Below the pieces are notes generated by a model. The model ran no database searches. It saw only the letters and a program-made list of their open reading frames with translations, and was not told where the DNA came from. From Massilia sp. METH4 (GTDB taxonomy: Bacteria; Pseudomonadota; Gammaproteobacteria; Burkholderiales; Burkholderiaceae_D), in the NCBI RefSeq assembly GCF_037094685.1, contig NZ_CP146614.1, forward strand, positions 124,001-188,000: 64,000 nt of DNA. Reading direction: 5' to 3'. The translations under genes and the position numbers were made by a program. The first letter of the stretch is position 1; each line of letters begins with the position of its first letter. Shown one piece after another: positions 16,047-25,014 of this stretch.

Positions 16047-17242
16047 CGCGCCCTCCCCAGCACCAGTACCGCGTTCGAGCCGCCGAACGCAAACGAATTG
16101 CTCATCACGTTGCGCAGCGGGCGGCCCAGCGTGGCGCCGGTGGGCACCAGGTTCAGCGCCGGCAGCGCGGCATCGGCGGCGCCGTCGTACAGATGCGGCG
16201 GCAAGGCGCCCTGCCCGTTCTCCGGCTGCAGCGCCAGCCAGCACAGCGCCGCCTCGATGGCGGCCGCCGCGCCCAGCGTGTGGCCCGTCAGCGGCTTGGT
16301 CGAGCTGGCCGGCACCTCGCAGCCGAACAGGCCGGCGATCACCTTCGATTCCATCGCATCGTTCTGCGGCGTGGCGGTGCCGTGCATGTTGATGTAGTCG
16401 ATATCCCCCGGCTGCAGCCCGGCGCGGCGCAGCGCATCGATCATGGCGATCCGCGCGCCGGCGCCTTCCGGGTCGGGCGCCGACATGTGGTGCCCGTCCG
16501 ACGATTCCCCCCAGCCGGCCAGCAGCACGGGCGCCGGTTCGCGGGTGAGCAGGAACAGCGCGGCGCCTTCGCCGATATTGATGCCGTTGCGGTTCGCGCT
16601 CATCGGATTGCAGCGCGCCGCGCTGACCGATTCCAGGGACGCGAAGCCGGCCACCGTGAAGCCGCACAGCGAGTCGGCGCCGCCGGTCACGACCGCGTCG
16701 CACAGGCCCATGCGGATCAGGCGCGCCGCGCTGGCCATGGCCTTCGCGCTGGACGAGCACGCGCTCGAATGCACGTAGGCCGGCCCGGCGATGCCCAGCT
16801 CGTCGGCCAGCATCGCGGCCGGCGAACCCATTTCCTGCTGGCCGTAATGGAAGCTTTCCGGCAGTTCGCCATGCGCGGCGCGGTGCAGGAACGCCGCTTC
16901 CGTTTCGGCGATGCCGGAGGTGCTGGTGCCGATGATGACGCCCACCCGGTCGGCGCCATGGCGCGCCACCGCCGCGTCCACGGCCGGCCGGATCTGCGCC
17001 AGCGCGGCCAGCGCCAGCGCGTTGTTGCGGCTGCGGCGTTCCAGCGGCAGGTGCGCCAGCGACGGCAGCACGCCGCGCACCTGCCCCAGCGGCAATTCGC
17101 GGCCGGGCAGGCACCCCGTCGTGGGCAGCACGCCGGAGGCCCCGGCGAACAGGTTCGCGCGCACCTCGTCGATGCCGCTGCCCAGGGCGCAGACGATGCC
17201 GCATTCGTTCAGGTAGACGTTCATCGTATTCATCTCTGTCAT
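16043..17242 (-). CDS. Beta-ketoacyl-ACP synthase of aryl polyene pathway (ApeO-like)
   Basis: 399 aa. The thiolase fold has complete active-site residues: Cys162 (HSSACSSSAKA), His287 (INMHGTATPQND), Lys316 and His321 (STKPLTGHTLGAA). It differs clearly from the KS at 13550-14779, so the operon encodes two separate condensing enzymes plus a Cys-less partner at 29360-30094. In the characterised Xenorhabdus system ApeO acts as a heterodimer with the chain-length-factor ApeC; that partnership is inferred here. The start overlaps the DUF3261 gene stop by ATGA. Confidence 0.92.
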   Translation of the reverse strand: MTEMNTMNVYLNECGIVCALGSGIDEVRANLFAGASGVLPTTGCLPGRELPLGQVRGVLPSLAHLPLERRSRNNALALAALAQIRPAVDAAVARHGADRVGVIIGTSTSGIAETEAAFLHRAAHGELPESFHYGQQEMGSPAAMLADELGIAGPAYVHSSACSSSAKAMASAARLIRMGLCDAVVTGGADSLCGFTVAGFASLESVSAARCNPMSANRNGINIGEGAALFLLTREPAPVLLAGWGESSDGHHMSAPDPEGAGARIAMIDALRRAGLQPGDIDYINMHGTATPQNDAMESKVIAGLFGCEVPASSTKPLTGHTLGAAAAIEAALCWLALQPENGQGALPPHLYDGAADAALPALNLVPTGATLGRPLRNVMSNSFAFGGSNAVLVLGRAR

Positions 17243-17772
17243 TCGGCGAACTGGATCGTCAGCCGGTATTTGTAGCGCAGGTTTTCCAGCACCACGGTGC
17301 CGCTCCAGCGCGGGCTGCCGCTGTAGGCGATCCGCATGATCGGTTGCTCATCCAGGTACAGCGTGCGGCGCAAGCCTTCCTCGGCGATGCGCCAGCCGGG
17401 CGGCAGCGCGCGCGCCACCGCGTCCACCGGCCACAGCGTGAGCTGCATGTCTTCCAGCACGTCTTCCGCGCGTACCTGGCGCGGCAGCATCACGTGCCGC
17501 CATTCCTTCATGTCCTTGCCGTCGTAGTGCAGCGACAGCACGCGCTGGCCGAACGCCAGGCCGACCACGTCGACCGCGTCCGGCTCGACCTGCAAGGCCA
17601 CGTCCAGGTCGTCGGTTCGGCCTTCGCGCTCCACCTTCAGGTGCTGCTGCACGCTGATCGACTCGCCCAGCGCGGCCGGCGCCAGCCTCAGGCCCAACCG
17701 GGCCGGCGGAGGCGGCGCCGAGGCGCAACCGGCCAGCGTGGCCAGCAGGGCGGCGATTACGTAAGCTCGCAC
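17239..17772 (-). CDS. DUF3261 outer-membrane lipoprotein of aryl polyene cluster (ApeN-like)
   Basis: 177 aa. The signal MRAYVIAALLATLAGC carries a lipobox LLATLAGC, followed by a Pro-rich segment. The rest is a beta-rich domain (SISVQQHLKVEREG, LSLHYDGKDMKEWRHVMLP, WSGTVVLENLRYKYRLTI) of the DUF3261 kind that is characteristic of aryl polyene clusters. It probably helps place the pigment lipid in the outer membrane together with the LolA-like protein and the MMPL exporter. It overlaps the flavoprotein gene upstream by 16 bp and the KS gene downstream by 4 bp. Confidence 0.87.
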   Translation of the reverse strand: MRAYVIAALLATLAGCASAPPPPARLGLRLAPAALGESISVQQHLKVEREGRTDDLDVALQVEPDAVDVVGLAFGQRVLSLHYDGKDMKEWRHVMLPRQVRAEDVLEDMQLTLWPVDAVARALPPGWRIAEEGLRRTLYLDEQPIMRIAYSGSPRWSGTVVLENLRYKYRLTIQFAE

Positions 17773-19004
17773 GTTGCCTCCAGCGCAGCCAGCCGCCGTG
17801 CCGTCTCCTTGACATAGGGGTTGGTCAGGTCCCAGGCATAGCCGGCCAGGATCGCCGAGATCATGCGCCGGATTTCCGGCTGCTGGCGGTCGTGGAAGAT
17901 GATGGTCTGGAAACCGCCCCGGTACCAGGACTCGACGAAGGCGCGGAAGGTGTCGACGCCGCGGCGCAGCGGGGTGCCGTAGTCCGCCTGCCAGTCCACC
18001 GCCTCACCGGCGAACTGGCGTTTCAGCGCGGCCGCGGCCAGGCTGGCCGAGCGCACCGCGATCGTCACGCCGGACGAGAACACGGGATCGAGGAACTCGC
18101 CCGCATTGCCCAGCAGTGCGTAGCCTTCGCCCCACAGCTTGTCGACGTTGGCCGAGTAGCCCACGATCTGGCGCGCCGGCGTATCCCACGTGGCGTCCTT
18201 GAGCAGTTCGGCCAGCGACGGTTCCTCGGCCACGATCATCTGCAGGCGCTCGGTCGGCGAGCCCTTGTACTGTTCCAGGAAGGCCGTTTCGGCGACGACG
18301 CCCAGCGAGCAGCGGCCGCCGGCGAACGGGATGGTCCAGAACCACACATTGCAATGTTTCGGGTGCACGGTGACGCGGATCTTGTTGCGGTCGAAGCCCG
18401 CCCGCGGTCCGATCCCATCGGCCACGTGCGTGAAGATCGCGCCGCGCACCGGGAAGTTCGACGGCGTCTCCAGCTTCAGCAGGCGCGGCAGGATGCGGCC
18501 GAACCCGCTGGCGTCGAGGATGAAGCCCGCGTCGACCTGGTACTGTTCGCCGTCCGGCCGCTTCACCGTGACGAGCGAGCGCCCGCCCGGCTGCCCCAGC
18601 GCGATGTCCAGCACCTCGTGCCGGAAGCGGATCTCGGCGCCCTGCTTCTCGGCTTCCTTCGCCAGCAGGTGGTCGAAATCGGCGCGCTGCACCTGGTACG
18701 TCGTGCCCCAGCCTTCCGAATGCTTGTCGCGGAAATCGAAGTCCGTGTACACGCCGTTCTTCATGAACGCGGCGCCGTTCTTGTACTGGAACCCTGCCTC
18801 GACGACGGCGCGCAGCATGCCCGCCTCCTCCAGGTACTGCATGCTCTGCGGCAGCAGGCTCTCGCCGATCGAAAAGCGCGGGAACGCCTCGCGCTCGATC
18901 ACGAGCACCTGGCGGCCCTGCTTGCGCAGCAGCGCGGCGGCCACGGAGCCGGCCGGGCCGGCGCCGACGATGAGGATCTCAGCTGATTCCAATTGCATCT
19001 GCAT
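17757..19004 (-). CDS. FAD-dependent oxidoreductase resembling flavin-dependent halogenases
   Basis: 415 aa. The N-terminus has the dinucleotide-binding ILIVGAGPAGSVAA (Gly14, 16, 19), then FPRFSIGESLLP (44-52) and, near residue 221, NVWFWTIPFAGG: this contains W-x-W-x-I-P, the signature used to tell flavin-dependent halogenases from monooxygenases. The second flavin motif GYALLGNAGEFLDPVFSSGV follows. Xanthomonadins, the brominated relatives of aryl polyenes, involve a halogenase-like gene, so ring halogenation of the pigment is a reasonable prediction. Ring hydroxylation or desaturation is the alternative. It overlaps the exporter gene by 26 bp. Confidence 0.85.
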   Translation of the reverse strand: MQMQLESAEILIVGAGPAGSVAAALLRKQGRQVLVIEREAFPRFSIGESLLPQSMQYLEEAGMLRAVVEAGFQYKNGAAFMKNGVYTDFDFRDKHSEGWGTTYQVQRADFDHLLAKEAEKQGAEIRFRHEVLDIALGQPGGRSLVTVKRPDGEQYQVDAGFILDASGFGRILPRLLKLETPSNFPVRGAIFTHVADGIGPRAGFDRNKIRVTVHPKHCNVWFWTIPFAGGRCSLGVVAETAFLEQYKGSPTERLQMIVAEEPSLAELLKDATWDTPARQIVGYSANVDKLWGEGYALLGNAGEFLDPVFSSGVTIAVRSASLAAAALKRQFAGEAVDWQADYGTPLRRGVDTFRAFVESWYRGGFQTIIFHDRQQPEIRRMISAILAGYAWDLTNPYVKETARRLAALEATCELT

Positions 19005-21372
19005 GTGCTTTCTCTTTTTTGATAATCGTTAGTGCGAAACAGGGAACCGCCAGCCACACCAGCAGCGTGCCCAGCAACATCGTCAGCCCGAAAGCGCGCA
19101 GCGCCGGGGTGTTCGACAGGCCGAGCAGGCCGAACGCCAGCAGCGTGTTGGCCGCCGACAGGCCGACCGCCAGCCAGGGTGTCGTGTCCTTCCCTTCATC
19201 GCTTTTCTCCGCGCCTTCCTGCATGAAGATGCCGTAGTCGACGCCCACGCCGAGCAACAGCATCAGCGCCAGCACGTGGAACAATTGCAGGTCCTGACCC
19301 GCGTAGCCGAGGATCGCCAGCGTGGCGACGCTGGCCAGCGCGGTCGGCGCGAGCACGCGCCAGGCGCGGCCCCGGTAGCGCGGCAGCAGCAGCACGAACA
19401 CCACGCCGTAGGCACCCAGCACGACGAAGCCCATGTTGACCCGGTAGCGGCCCAGCACCGAGGAGATTTCCTCGACCTTGTCGACCCACTGCACGCCGGC
19501 CAGGCCGTCGGCCAGCGGCCGCACCCGCGGCACGTCAGCCATCGACAGGCCGCGCAGTGCGACAATGCTCGCGAATTCGCCATGTTCCTTGCCCAGCCAC
19601 AGGTGGCGCCACGGTTCGCTGGCGGGCGCCGCCAGGAAGGTATCGATGTCGAGCGGCGCGCCGGCGGCGCGCAGCGCGGCGGCGGTGGCTTGCACCCAGG
19701 CGTCGTCTTCGCCGGCCTGCTGCGCGACGGCAGCCAGCGGGCCGCCCGGCCCGAGCAGCTTCAGGTCGACGAGCGCGCGGCGCTCGGCCTGCGTGCGGGC
19801 CGACGGCACCCAGTTCGACAGCGCCTGGTAGCCGGTCAGCCTGCCCTCTCCGATCAGTTTGTCGAGCCGCCGCTTCAGCGCCTCTTCACGCTGCAGCACC
19901 GTTTCGGCCGATGCACCGCGCACGAGGAAGAATTGCACCGGCGTGGGCGCGTCGAGCAGCTTGCCCAGCTTGATCTGGTCGTCCACCAGGTGCTTCGGCG
20001 GGTTTTGCAGCAGGCGGATATCGTCGTTGGCGCCCAGCCGGGCGATGCCGAAGGCGGCCAGAACGGCGAACATCGCCACGGCCAGCCACGTGCCGGCATT
20101 GGCGCGCAGCACCGGCCAGCGGTACAGCAATGCGCCATAGCGCCGCACCAGTGCTCCCCCCTTCAGGCTGTGGGGTCCGATCAGCTGGGGGAACCAGAAG
20201 ACGACGGTGAGCCAGGCGAACACGAGGCCCAGTGCGGAGAACACGGCCATCTGGCGCAGGCCGGGGAACGGCGTGAAGGCCAGGCCCATGTAGCCGATCA
20301 CGGCGGCCAGCAGGGTCAGCGACAGGCCCGGCAGCAGCTTTTTCAGCAGCGCGCGCGAATCGAGCACGGGGAAAGCAGAGAGGCGGTTGCACAGGTAGTA
20401 GATGCCGTAGTCCTGCGCCACGCCCACCAGGCTGGCACCGAACACGAGCGTCATCAGGTGGATCTGTCCGAACAGCAGCCAGCAGACCGACAGCGCGCCC
20501 AGCACGCCGACACCGATCGACAGCAGGATCAGTGCGATGGGCTTCAGGGTGCGGAACGTGAACCAGATGAGGAGGACGATGCCGGCAATCGATCCCACGC
20601 CGATCGTGTGCATCTCGCGGCTGGCCTGCGACCCGGCATTGGCCGCGTGCAGGATCACGCCGGCCTGGATCACGCGGGCCTGCGGCGCGGCCTTGCGGGC
20701 GGCGGCCACGGCTTCCTCCAGCAACGGCAGCACCCGGCCCTGGGCCGTCATCGACAGCGCGGGCACCTTCAGGGTCAGCGGCAACAGTACGTACTGCTTT
20801 TCATTGTCGGCCACGAACAGGTGCCCGTCGCGCGGCCGCACGGGCGTTTCCTGCGCGCGCTCCTGCACCCAGCCGGAGAACAGGCCGAACGGGTCATCCT
20901 GCCAGGCGCTCAGCTTGGGGCCACCGAACGGCGCATACAGCTTGGCCAGCGCCGCCTGCGTCCAGAAGGCGGCGCCTTCCTTCTGCAACTGCTCCTGCTG
21001 GCCGGGCGTCATCAGCACCAGCCGGTGGCGCTGGAACAGCGACAGCCATTCGGCCTGCACGGAGTCGGAGGCGTTGGCGGTGTCGAACAGGTCGGGACGC
21101 TGCGCCAGCACGGCCGAGTAAGCGTCGGCGGCACGCTTCGCGTCGTCCCATTCGGCGGCGCCCACCAGCACGATCACGCGCTGCTGCGCCGCATCCACCA
21201 TGTGGGCGAACGAGCGCTGCAGGATCGGATCGCGCTCCTGCACGGGCAGGAGGGCCATGATGTCCGTATCCGGCACGATGCGCTTCACCAGCCACAGGTA
21301 GCCGTTATGCCCCAGCAGCAGGGCAACGGCCACGAGCCAGAGCAGCGCCAGCGAGCGTCCCTTGTTCATCAT
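18979..21372 (-). CDS. MMPL/RND-superfamily exporter of aryl polyene cluster (ApeM-like)
   Basis: 797 aa. Two homologous halves each have one N-terminal helix, a large extracytoplasmic loop and a bundle of about five helices. TM residues around GVAQDYGIYYLCNRLSAF and LGVGVDYGIFMQEGAEK (Asp in each half) are the candidate proton-relay sites of this superfamily. It is about the length of lipid-transporting MMPL-type proteins rather than multidrug pumps and has no adaptor gene. It probably flips or extracts the pigment-lipid conjugate from the inner membrane. The first ATG overlaps the LolA-like stop (TGATG), with a second ATG immediately after. Confidence 0.9.
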   Translation of the reverse strand: MMNKGRSLALLWLVAVALLLGHNGYLWLVKRIVPDTDIMALLPVQERDPILQRSFAHMVDAAQQRVIVLVGAAEWDDAKRAADAYSAVLAQRPDLFDTANASDSVQAEWLSLFQRHRLVLMTPGQQEQLQKEGAAFWTQAALAKLYAPFGGPKLSAWQDDPFGLFSGWVQERAQETPVRPRDGHLFVADNEKQYVLLPLTLKVPALSMTAQGRVLPLLEEAVAAARKAAPQARVIQAGVILHAANAGSQASREMHTIGVGSIAGIVLLIWFTFRTLKPIALILLSIGVGVLGALSVCWLLFGQIHLMTLVFGASLVGVAQDYGIYYLCNRLSAFPVLDSRALLKKLLPGLSLTLLAAVIGYMGLAFTPFPGLRQMAVFSALGLVFAWLTVVFWFPQLIGPHSLKGGALVRRYGALLYRWPVLRANAGTWLAVAMFAVLAAFGIARLGANDDIRLLQNPPKHLVDDQIKLGKLLDAPTPVQFFLVRGASAETVLQREEALKRRLDKLIGEGRLTGYQALSNWVPSARTQAERRALVDLKLLGPGGPLAAVAQQAGEDDAWVQATAAALRAAGAPLDIDTFLAAPASEPWRHLWLGKEHGEFASIVALRGLSMADVPRVRPLADGLAGVQWVDKVEEISSVLGRYRVNMGFVVLGAYGVVFVLLLPRYRGRAWRVLAPTALASVATLAILGYAGQDLQLFHVLALMLLLGVGVDYGIFMQEGAEKSDEGKDTTPWLAVGLSAANTLLAFGLLGLSNTPALRAFGLTMLLGTLLVWLAVPCFALTIIKKEKAHADAIGIS

Positions 21373-22004
21373 CAGAACAGCGCCGCCTCTTCGGGGCTCA
21401 ATGCCCTGTCGCCCGACTCGATCTTCGAGAACACGATGCTGGTGCGGTCACCCGAGGCCTCGCTGATAACGATATTGTTCACGTAGGCGCCGCCATCGAG
21501 CTTGATGGTGCCGATTGCCTTGGCCAGCGCCGGCTCGCGCGCTTCCAGCGTCACGTTCCAGCTGTCCGCCCCCACGGTGCCGTCGACCTTGAACAATTGC
21601 TCCAGCTGCGCGAGGTCGCCGGCCAGCAGCGAGAACAGCACCTGGTTGATCATGCGCACCGTCGGCTCCGTCTTTGCATCGAGCCGCATCGCCACGCGGT
21701 CGCCCTGGTAGTGGACGATCTCGCCCTTGGTCAGGCGCAGCGTGTTCGGGAACGGCGCCAGCGTCCGCCACAGTACGCCCTTCTCCTGCACCACGCAGAA
21801 GCGGCCGTTCGCGGCCAGCGGCTTCTTCATGCCGGCCAGCGTCTTGCTCTGGTCGAAGCGGCCGCACATCACCTTCGGCTTGGCCAGCATCGCCTGGATC
21901 TTCGCGACCGGCACGGCGGCCTGCGCGCCCGCGGCGGCAACGGCCAGCGCCAGCGTCATCGTCAGTTTCTTCCTCAGTTTCATCGTCATGCCGGATTCCT
22001 TCAT
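21372..22004 (-). CDS. LolA-like outer-membrane lipoprotein carrier of aryl polyene cluster (ApeL-like)
   Basis: 210 aa from the ATG at 22004, which overlaps the thioesterase stop (ATGA). Starts three and six codons on (MTMKLRKK) are also possible. The signal peptide KLRKKLTMTLALAVAAAGAQA ends near A-A-V. The mature protein has the LolA-like pattern (FPNTLRLTKGEIVHYQGDR, VNNIVISEASGDRTSIVFS) and probably forms the half-barrel that shields acyl chains in the periplasm. In this operon it is a candidate carrier for the pigment lipid between the MMPL exporter and the DUF3261 lipoprotein. Confidence 0.85.
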   Translation of the reverse strand: MKESGMTMKLRKKLTMTLALAVAAAGAQAAVPVAKIQAMLAKPKVMCGRFDQSKTLAGMKKPLAANGRFCVVQEKGVLWRTLAPFPNTLRLTKGEIVHYQGDRVAMRLDAKTEPTVRMINQVLFSLLAGDLAQLEQLFKVDGTVGADSWNVTLEAREPALAKAIGTIKLDGGAYVNNIVISEASGDRTSIVFSKIESGDRALSPEEAALF

Positions 22005-22450
22005 GCCAGTCCCAGTTTCTTCATCAGCACGGGCGGCGACACGTAGCACATTTCCTGCGTGGCCATGTTCACCGCCACCATCGTCGTGGTGGCCCGGTTC
22101 AGGCGCTTGCCCGATGCCGCATCCGTGATCAGGTAATCGATCTTCAGGCAGTTCTCCCACTCCACGATGTCGGCGCGCAGCCGGATCTTCTGGCCGAACG
22201 TGGCCGGCGCCACGTAGCGCAGGTGCATGTCGACCACCGGCCAGGCATAGCCCGATTCCTTCATCTGCGGGTAGTTGTAGCCGATCTTGTCGAGCAGCGC
22301 GCAGCGCACCACTTCGAGGTACTTCACATAGTTGCCGTGCCAGACGATCTCCATCGGGTCCAGGTCGAAGAACTGGACTTCCATGTCGACCTCGGCGAAC
22401 CAGCGGCTTTCCTCGCGCGCTCGTGCTCCCCTTTGTACACCGTTACGCAT
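22001..22450 (-). CDS. 4HBT/YbgC-type acyl thioesterase of aryl polyene cluster (ApeK-like)
   Basis: 149 aa. The hotdog fold of 4-hydroxybenzoyl-CoA thioesterases is marked by VQFFDLDPMEIVWHGNYVKYLEVVR, where Asp31 and His38 match the catalytic Asp and His of YbgC. It may release or edit stalled chains from ACP rather than end the normal product, as the operon also has acyltransferases. It overlaps the ammonia-lyase gene by 8 bp and the LolA-like gene by 4 bp. Confidence 0.9.
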   Translation of the reverse strand: MRNGVQRGARAREESRWFAEVDMEVQFFDLDPMEIVWHGNYVKYLEVVRCALLDKIGYNYPQMKESGYAWPVVDMHLRYVAPATFGQKIRLRADIVEWENCLKIDYLITDAASGKRLNRATTTMVAVNMATQEMCYVSPPVLMKKLGLA

Positions 22451-23993
22451 ACAGTTCCCAGGCCTTGCCGCGGATACGGTTCACCAGCGAGCGCAGCTCG
22501 CCGTCGAGCCGGCGGTCTTCATCGATCGGCGCGATGTCCAGCGCCTCGATCATCGCCGCCAGGTGCGGCTGCAACGCCAGGTCCGGGCTTGCCAGGCCGC
22601 GCAGCCAGGCGCCCTGGCGCACGGTGATCAGCAGCGCCGCCACGACCTGTTCCGTCAATTCCAGCACGCGCAGGCAGTCACGCGCGGCGATGGTGCCCAT
22701 GCTCACCTTGTCCTGGTTATGGCATTCGGTCGAGCGGGAGAACACGGAAGCCGGCATCGTCAGTTTCAACGCCTCGGCCGTCCAGGCGGAAGCGCTGATC
22801 TGCAGGGCCTTCAGGCCGTGGTTGATGGGCGCGCGCGGGCCGCGGCTGCCGGACAGGTTCGCCGGCAGGCCGTTGTTGTAGCGGGCATCGACCAGGAGCG
22901 CCATCTGGCGGTCCAGCAGGTCCGCCACATTGGCCAGCGCGTTCTTCATGCCATCCATGGCGAACGCCACGTGGCCGCCGTAGAAATGGCCGCCGTGCAG
23001 CACGCGTTCGTTGTCGCCATCGATCAGCGGGTTGTCGTTGGCGCTGTTGAGCTCATTTTCGATATTGGCGCGGAACAGCGGCATCGCATCGGCCAGCACG
23101 CCGATCACGTGCGGCGCGCAGCGGATCGAGTAGCGGTCCTGCAGCCGCTTGCCGTTGCGCTCCCAGACGGTGGTGGGCAAGTCCTCGCGCAGCATGGCGG
23201 CCACGCGCCCCATGCCCGGATGGGGCTTCACCGAGAACAGCACCTCGTCGAAGTGATGGGCATTGCCGTCCAGCGTGTAGGAAGCGAGCGCCGTGATGCG
23301 GGTGGCCAGCTTCACCAGGTATTCGGCGCGGTCGTAGGCCAGGCAGGCCAGCGCCGTCATCACGGCGGTGCCGTTCATGATCGCCAGGCCTTCCTTCGGG
23401 CGCAGCTTGAGCGGCGTGATGCCCGCTTCGCGCAGCGCCACCGCCGCGTCGACGATGTCGCCGTTGCGCCACACCTCGCGCTCGCCGCACATCACGGCCG
23501 CCAGGTAGGACAGGGGCGTCAGGTCGCCCGAGGCGCCCACCGAGCCCTCGGAAGGGATCAGCGGCAGCAGGCCGGCGTCGAGCAGGCGGGTAATCTGCAG
23601 CAGCAGATCGACCGACACGCCCGAATAGCCCTTGGCCAGCGAAGCCAGGCGCGCGCCCAGGATCGCACGCGTCTGCGCCGGGTCGAAATGCTGGCCGAGG
23701 CCGCAGCCGTGGTACGTGTACAGGTGATGCGGCAGTTCCGGCACCAGCTCGGGCGGCACGGTCACGGTGCAGGAATCGCCGTAGCCGGTCGTCACGCCGT
23801 ACACGGTGCCATCCTCGCGCAGCAGGCGGTCGAGGAAGTCCGCGCCGCGCGCGATCGCGGCGCGGAACGCCGGGTCCGGCGACAGCTCGGCGCTGGCGCG
23901 GCCCTGCGCGATGTCGACGATGTCCTCGATCGTCAGGCGATCGCGGTCGAAGCGGACCGCGCGGCGCGCGGATTGAATGTCAGCGAGTTGCAT
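22443..23993 (-). CDS. Aromatic amino acid ammonia-lyase (MIO enzyme) of aryl polyene cluster
   Basis: 516 aa, HAL/PAL/TAL superfamily. The autocatalytic MIO triad Ala154-Ser155-Gly156 lies in GSVGASGDLTPLSYLAA, and the catalytic Tyr in TVYGVTTGYGD (Tyr65) is present. At the substrate-selectivity position, where HAL has Ser-His, TAL His-Leu and PAL Phe-Leu, this protein reads Tyr94-His95 (LYTYHGCGLG). Within this operon it most likely makes an aryl-acrylate such as coumarate or cinnamate as polyene starter, rather than acting in histidine breakdown: no other hut gene is nearby. Substrate choice cannot be settled from sequence. Confidence 0.9.
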   Translation of the reverse strand: MQLADIQSARRAVRFDRDRLTIEDIVDIAQGRASAELSPDPAFRAAIARGADFLDRLLREDGTVYGVTTGYGDSCTVTVPPELVPELPHHLYTYHGCGLGQHFDPAQTRAILGARLASLAKGYSGVSVDLLLQITRLLDAGLLPLIPSEGSVGASGDLTPLSYLAAVMCGEREVWRNGDIVDAAVALREAGITPLKLRPKEGLAIMNGTAVMTALACLAYDRAEYLVKLATRITALASYTLDGNAHHFDEVLFSVKPHPGMGRVAAMLREDLPTTVWERNGKRLQDRYSIRCAPHVIGVLADAMPLFRANIENELNSANDNPLIDGDNERVLHGGHFYGGHVAFAMDGMKNALANVADLLDRQMALLVDARYNNGLPANLSGSRGPRAPINHGLKALQISASAWTAEALKLTMPASVFSRSTECHNQDKVSMGTIAARDCLRVLELTEQVVAALLITVRQGAWLRGLASPDLALQPHLAAMIEALDIAPIDEDRRLDGELRSLVNRIRGKAWELYA

Positions 23994-25014
23994 CGTAGTC
24001 GTCCTGTGTGTCTGATTGTTTTTCTGCTTGTTTTTCTACTTGCGTTTCTGCCCGCGGTGCCGCTGGCGGCGTGCCCGGCTCCGGCAGGTGCCAGAAGTCG
24101 AAGAAATTGAACCACTGCAGCGGCGCGCGGGCGGCATGGTATTCCAGCCGGCGCGCATAGGCGCGCGCCAGTTCCGCGAGTGCTTCCTTCCGGTTCTTGC
24201 GGGGCAGCCGCACCCCGTCGCGGAAATGTTCGATGTGCACCTCGGTGACACCGCCCACGCGCACCGTGAACAACAGGTAGACCGGGCACTGGAGGATGCC
24301 GGCCAGCAGATAGGGGCCGACCGGGAACGGTGCCGGCTCGCCCATGAATTCGGCGGTGGCCACATGCTCGTTGCCGGACACTGGCACGCGGTCGCCGGCG
24401 ATGACGACGAATTCGCCGCGGCCCACGCGCTCGGACAGCATCATCGCCGTGGCCGGCGTCATCTCCGTCACCTGCAGCAAATCCGTCTGGCTCTCGGGAT
24501 TGAGCTTGCCCATCAGGCGGTTGAAGGCTTGCGCATGCTTGGTATGCACCAGCACCGTGGAGCGGATGTCATTGCGCTGGCGCGACAGCACGCGCGTCAG
24601 TTCGACGTTGCCCAGGTGGGCGCAGATCAGCACGCCGCCATTGCCCTGTGCGATGGAGCGCTCGATCACGTCGGCCCCGTGGAACTTCACGTCGTCGAGC
24701 CGGTACAGGCCGCCCCACAGCAGCAGCTTGTCCAGCAGGTTTTCGCCGAAGCTGGCGAAGTGCGCAAGCACGCCGGGCACCGGCTTTCCCGTGTGGGCCC
24801 GCACGCGGCGCAGGTAGTCGCGCGAGGCGCGCCGTGCCCGCCCCTGCGTGGCCAGGTACCACGCCAGCACGGGATACAGGGCCATGCGGAACGGCCAGCG
24901 GCCGAAGCGGCGGCAGATCCAGAACAGGAAGCGCATGCCGGCGACGAAGCTGACTTCGTCGATCGAGGCCCAGTGGCGGCGGGTGTCGTTCGCCGCGGTG
25001 CGTGTCCCGCTCAT
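23980..25014 (-). CDS. LpxL/HtrB-type lipid acyltransferase of aryl polyene cluster
   Basis: 344 aa. The start MSGTRTAANDT overlaps the glycosyltransferase stop by ATGA. One N-terminal membrane segment (about residues 23-55) is followed by a lysophospholipid/lipid A acyltransferase domain with HLGNVE (His133, Glu138), the H-x4-D/E dyad of LpxL proteins. The C-terminus ends in a charged tail rich in Gln, Glu and Asp. In the Escherichia coli aryl polyene cluster a glycosyltransferase and an acyltransferase domain occur in one protein; here they are separate coupled genes. Probably it attaches an acyl or polyenoyl chain to the sugar-lipid anchor. Confidence 0.88.
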   Translation of the reverse strand: MSGTRTAANDTRRHWASIDEVSFVAGMRFLFWICRRFGRWPFRMALYPVLAWYLATQGRARRASRDYLRRVRAHTGKPVPGVLAHFASFGENLLDKLLLWGGLYRLDDVKFHGADVIERSIAQGNGGVLICAHLGNVELTRVLSRQRNDIRSTVLVHTKHAQAFNRLMGKLNPESQTDLLQVTEMTPATAMMLSERVGRGEFVVIAGDRVPVSGNEHVATAEFMGEPAPFPVGPYLLAGILQCPVYLLFTVRVGGVTEVHIEHFRDGVRLPRKNRKEALAELARAYARRLEYHAARAPLQWFNFFDFWHLPEPGTPPAAPRAETQVEKQAEKQSDTQDDYDATR

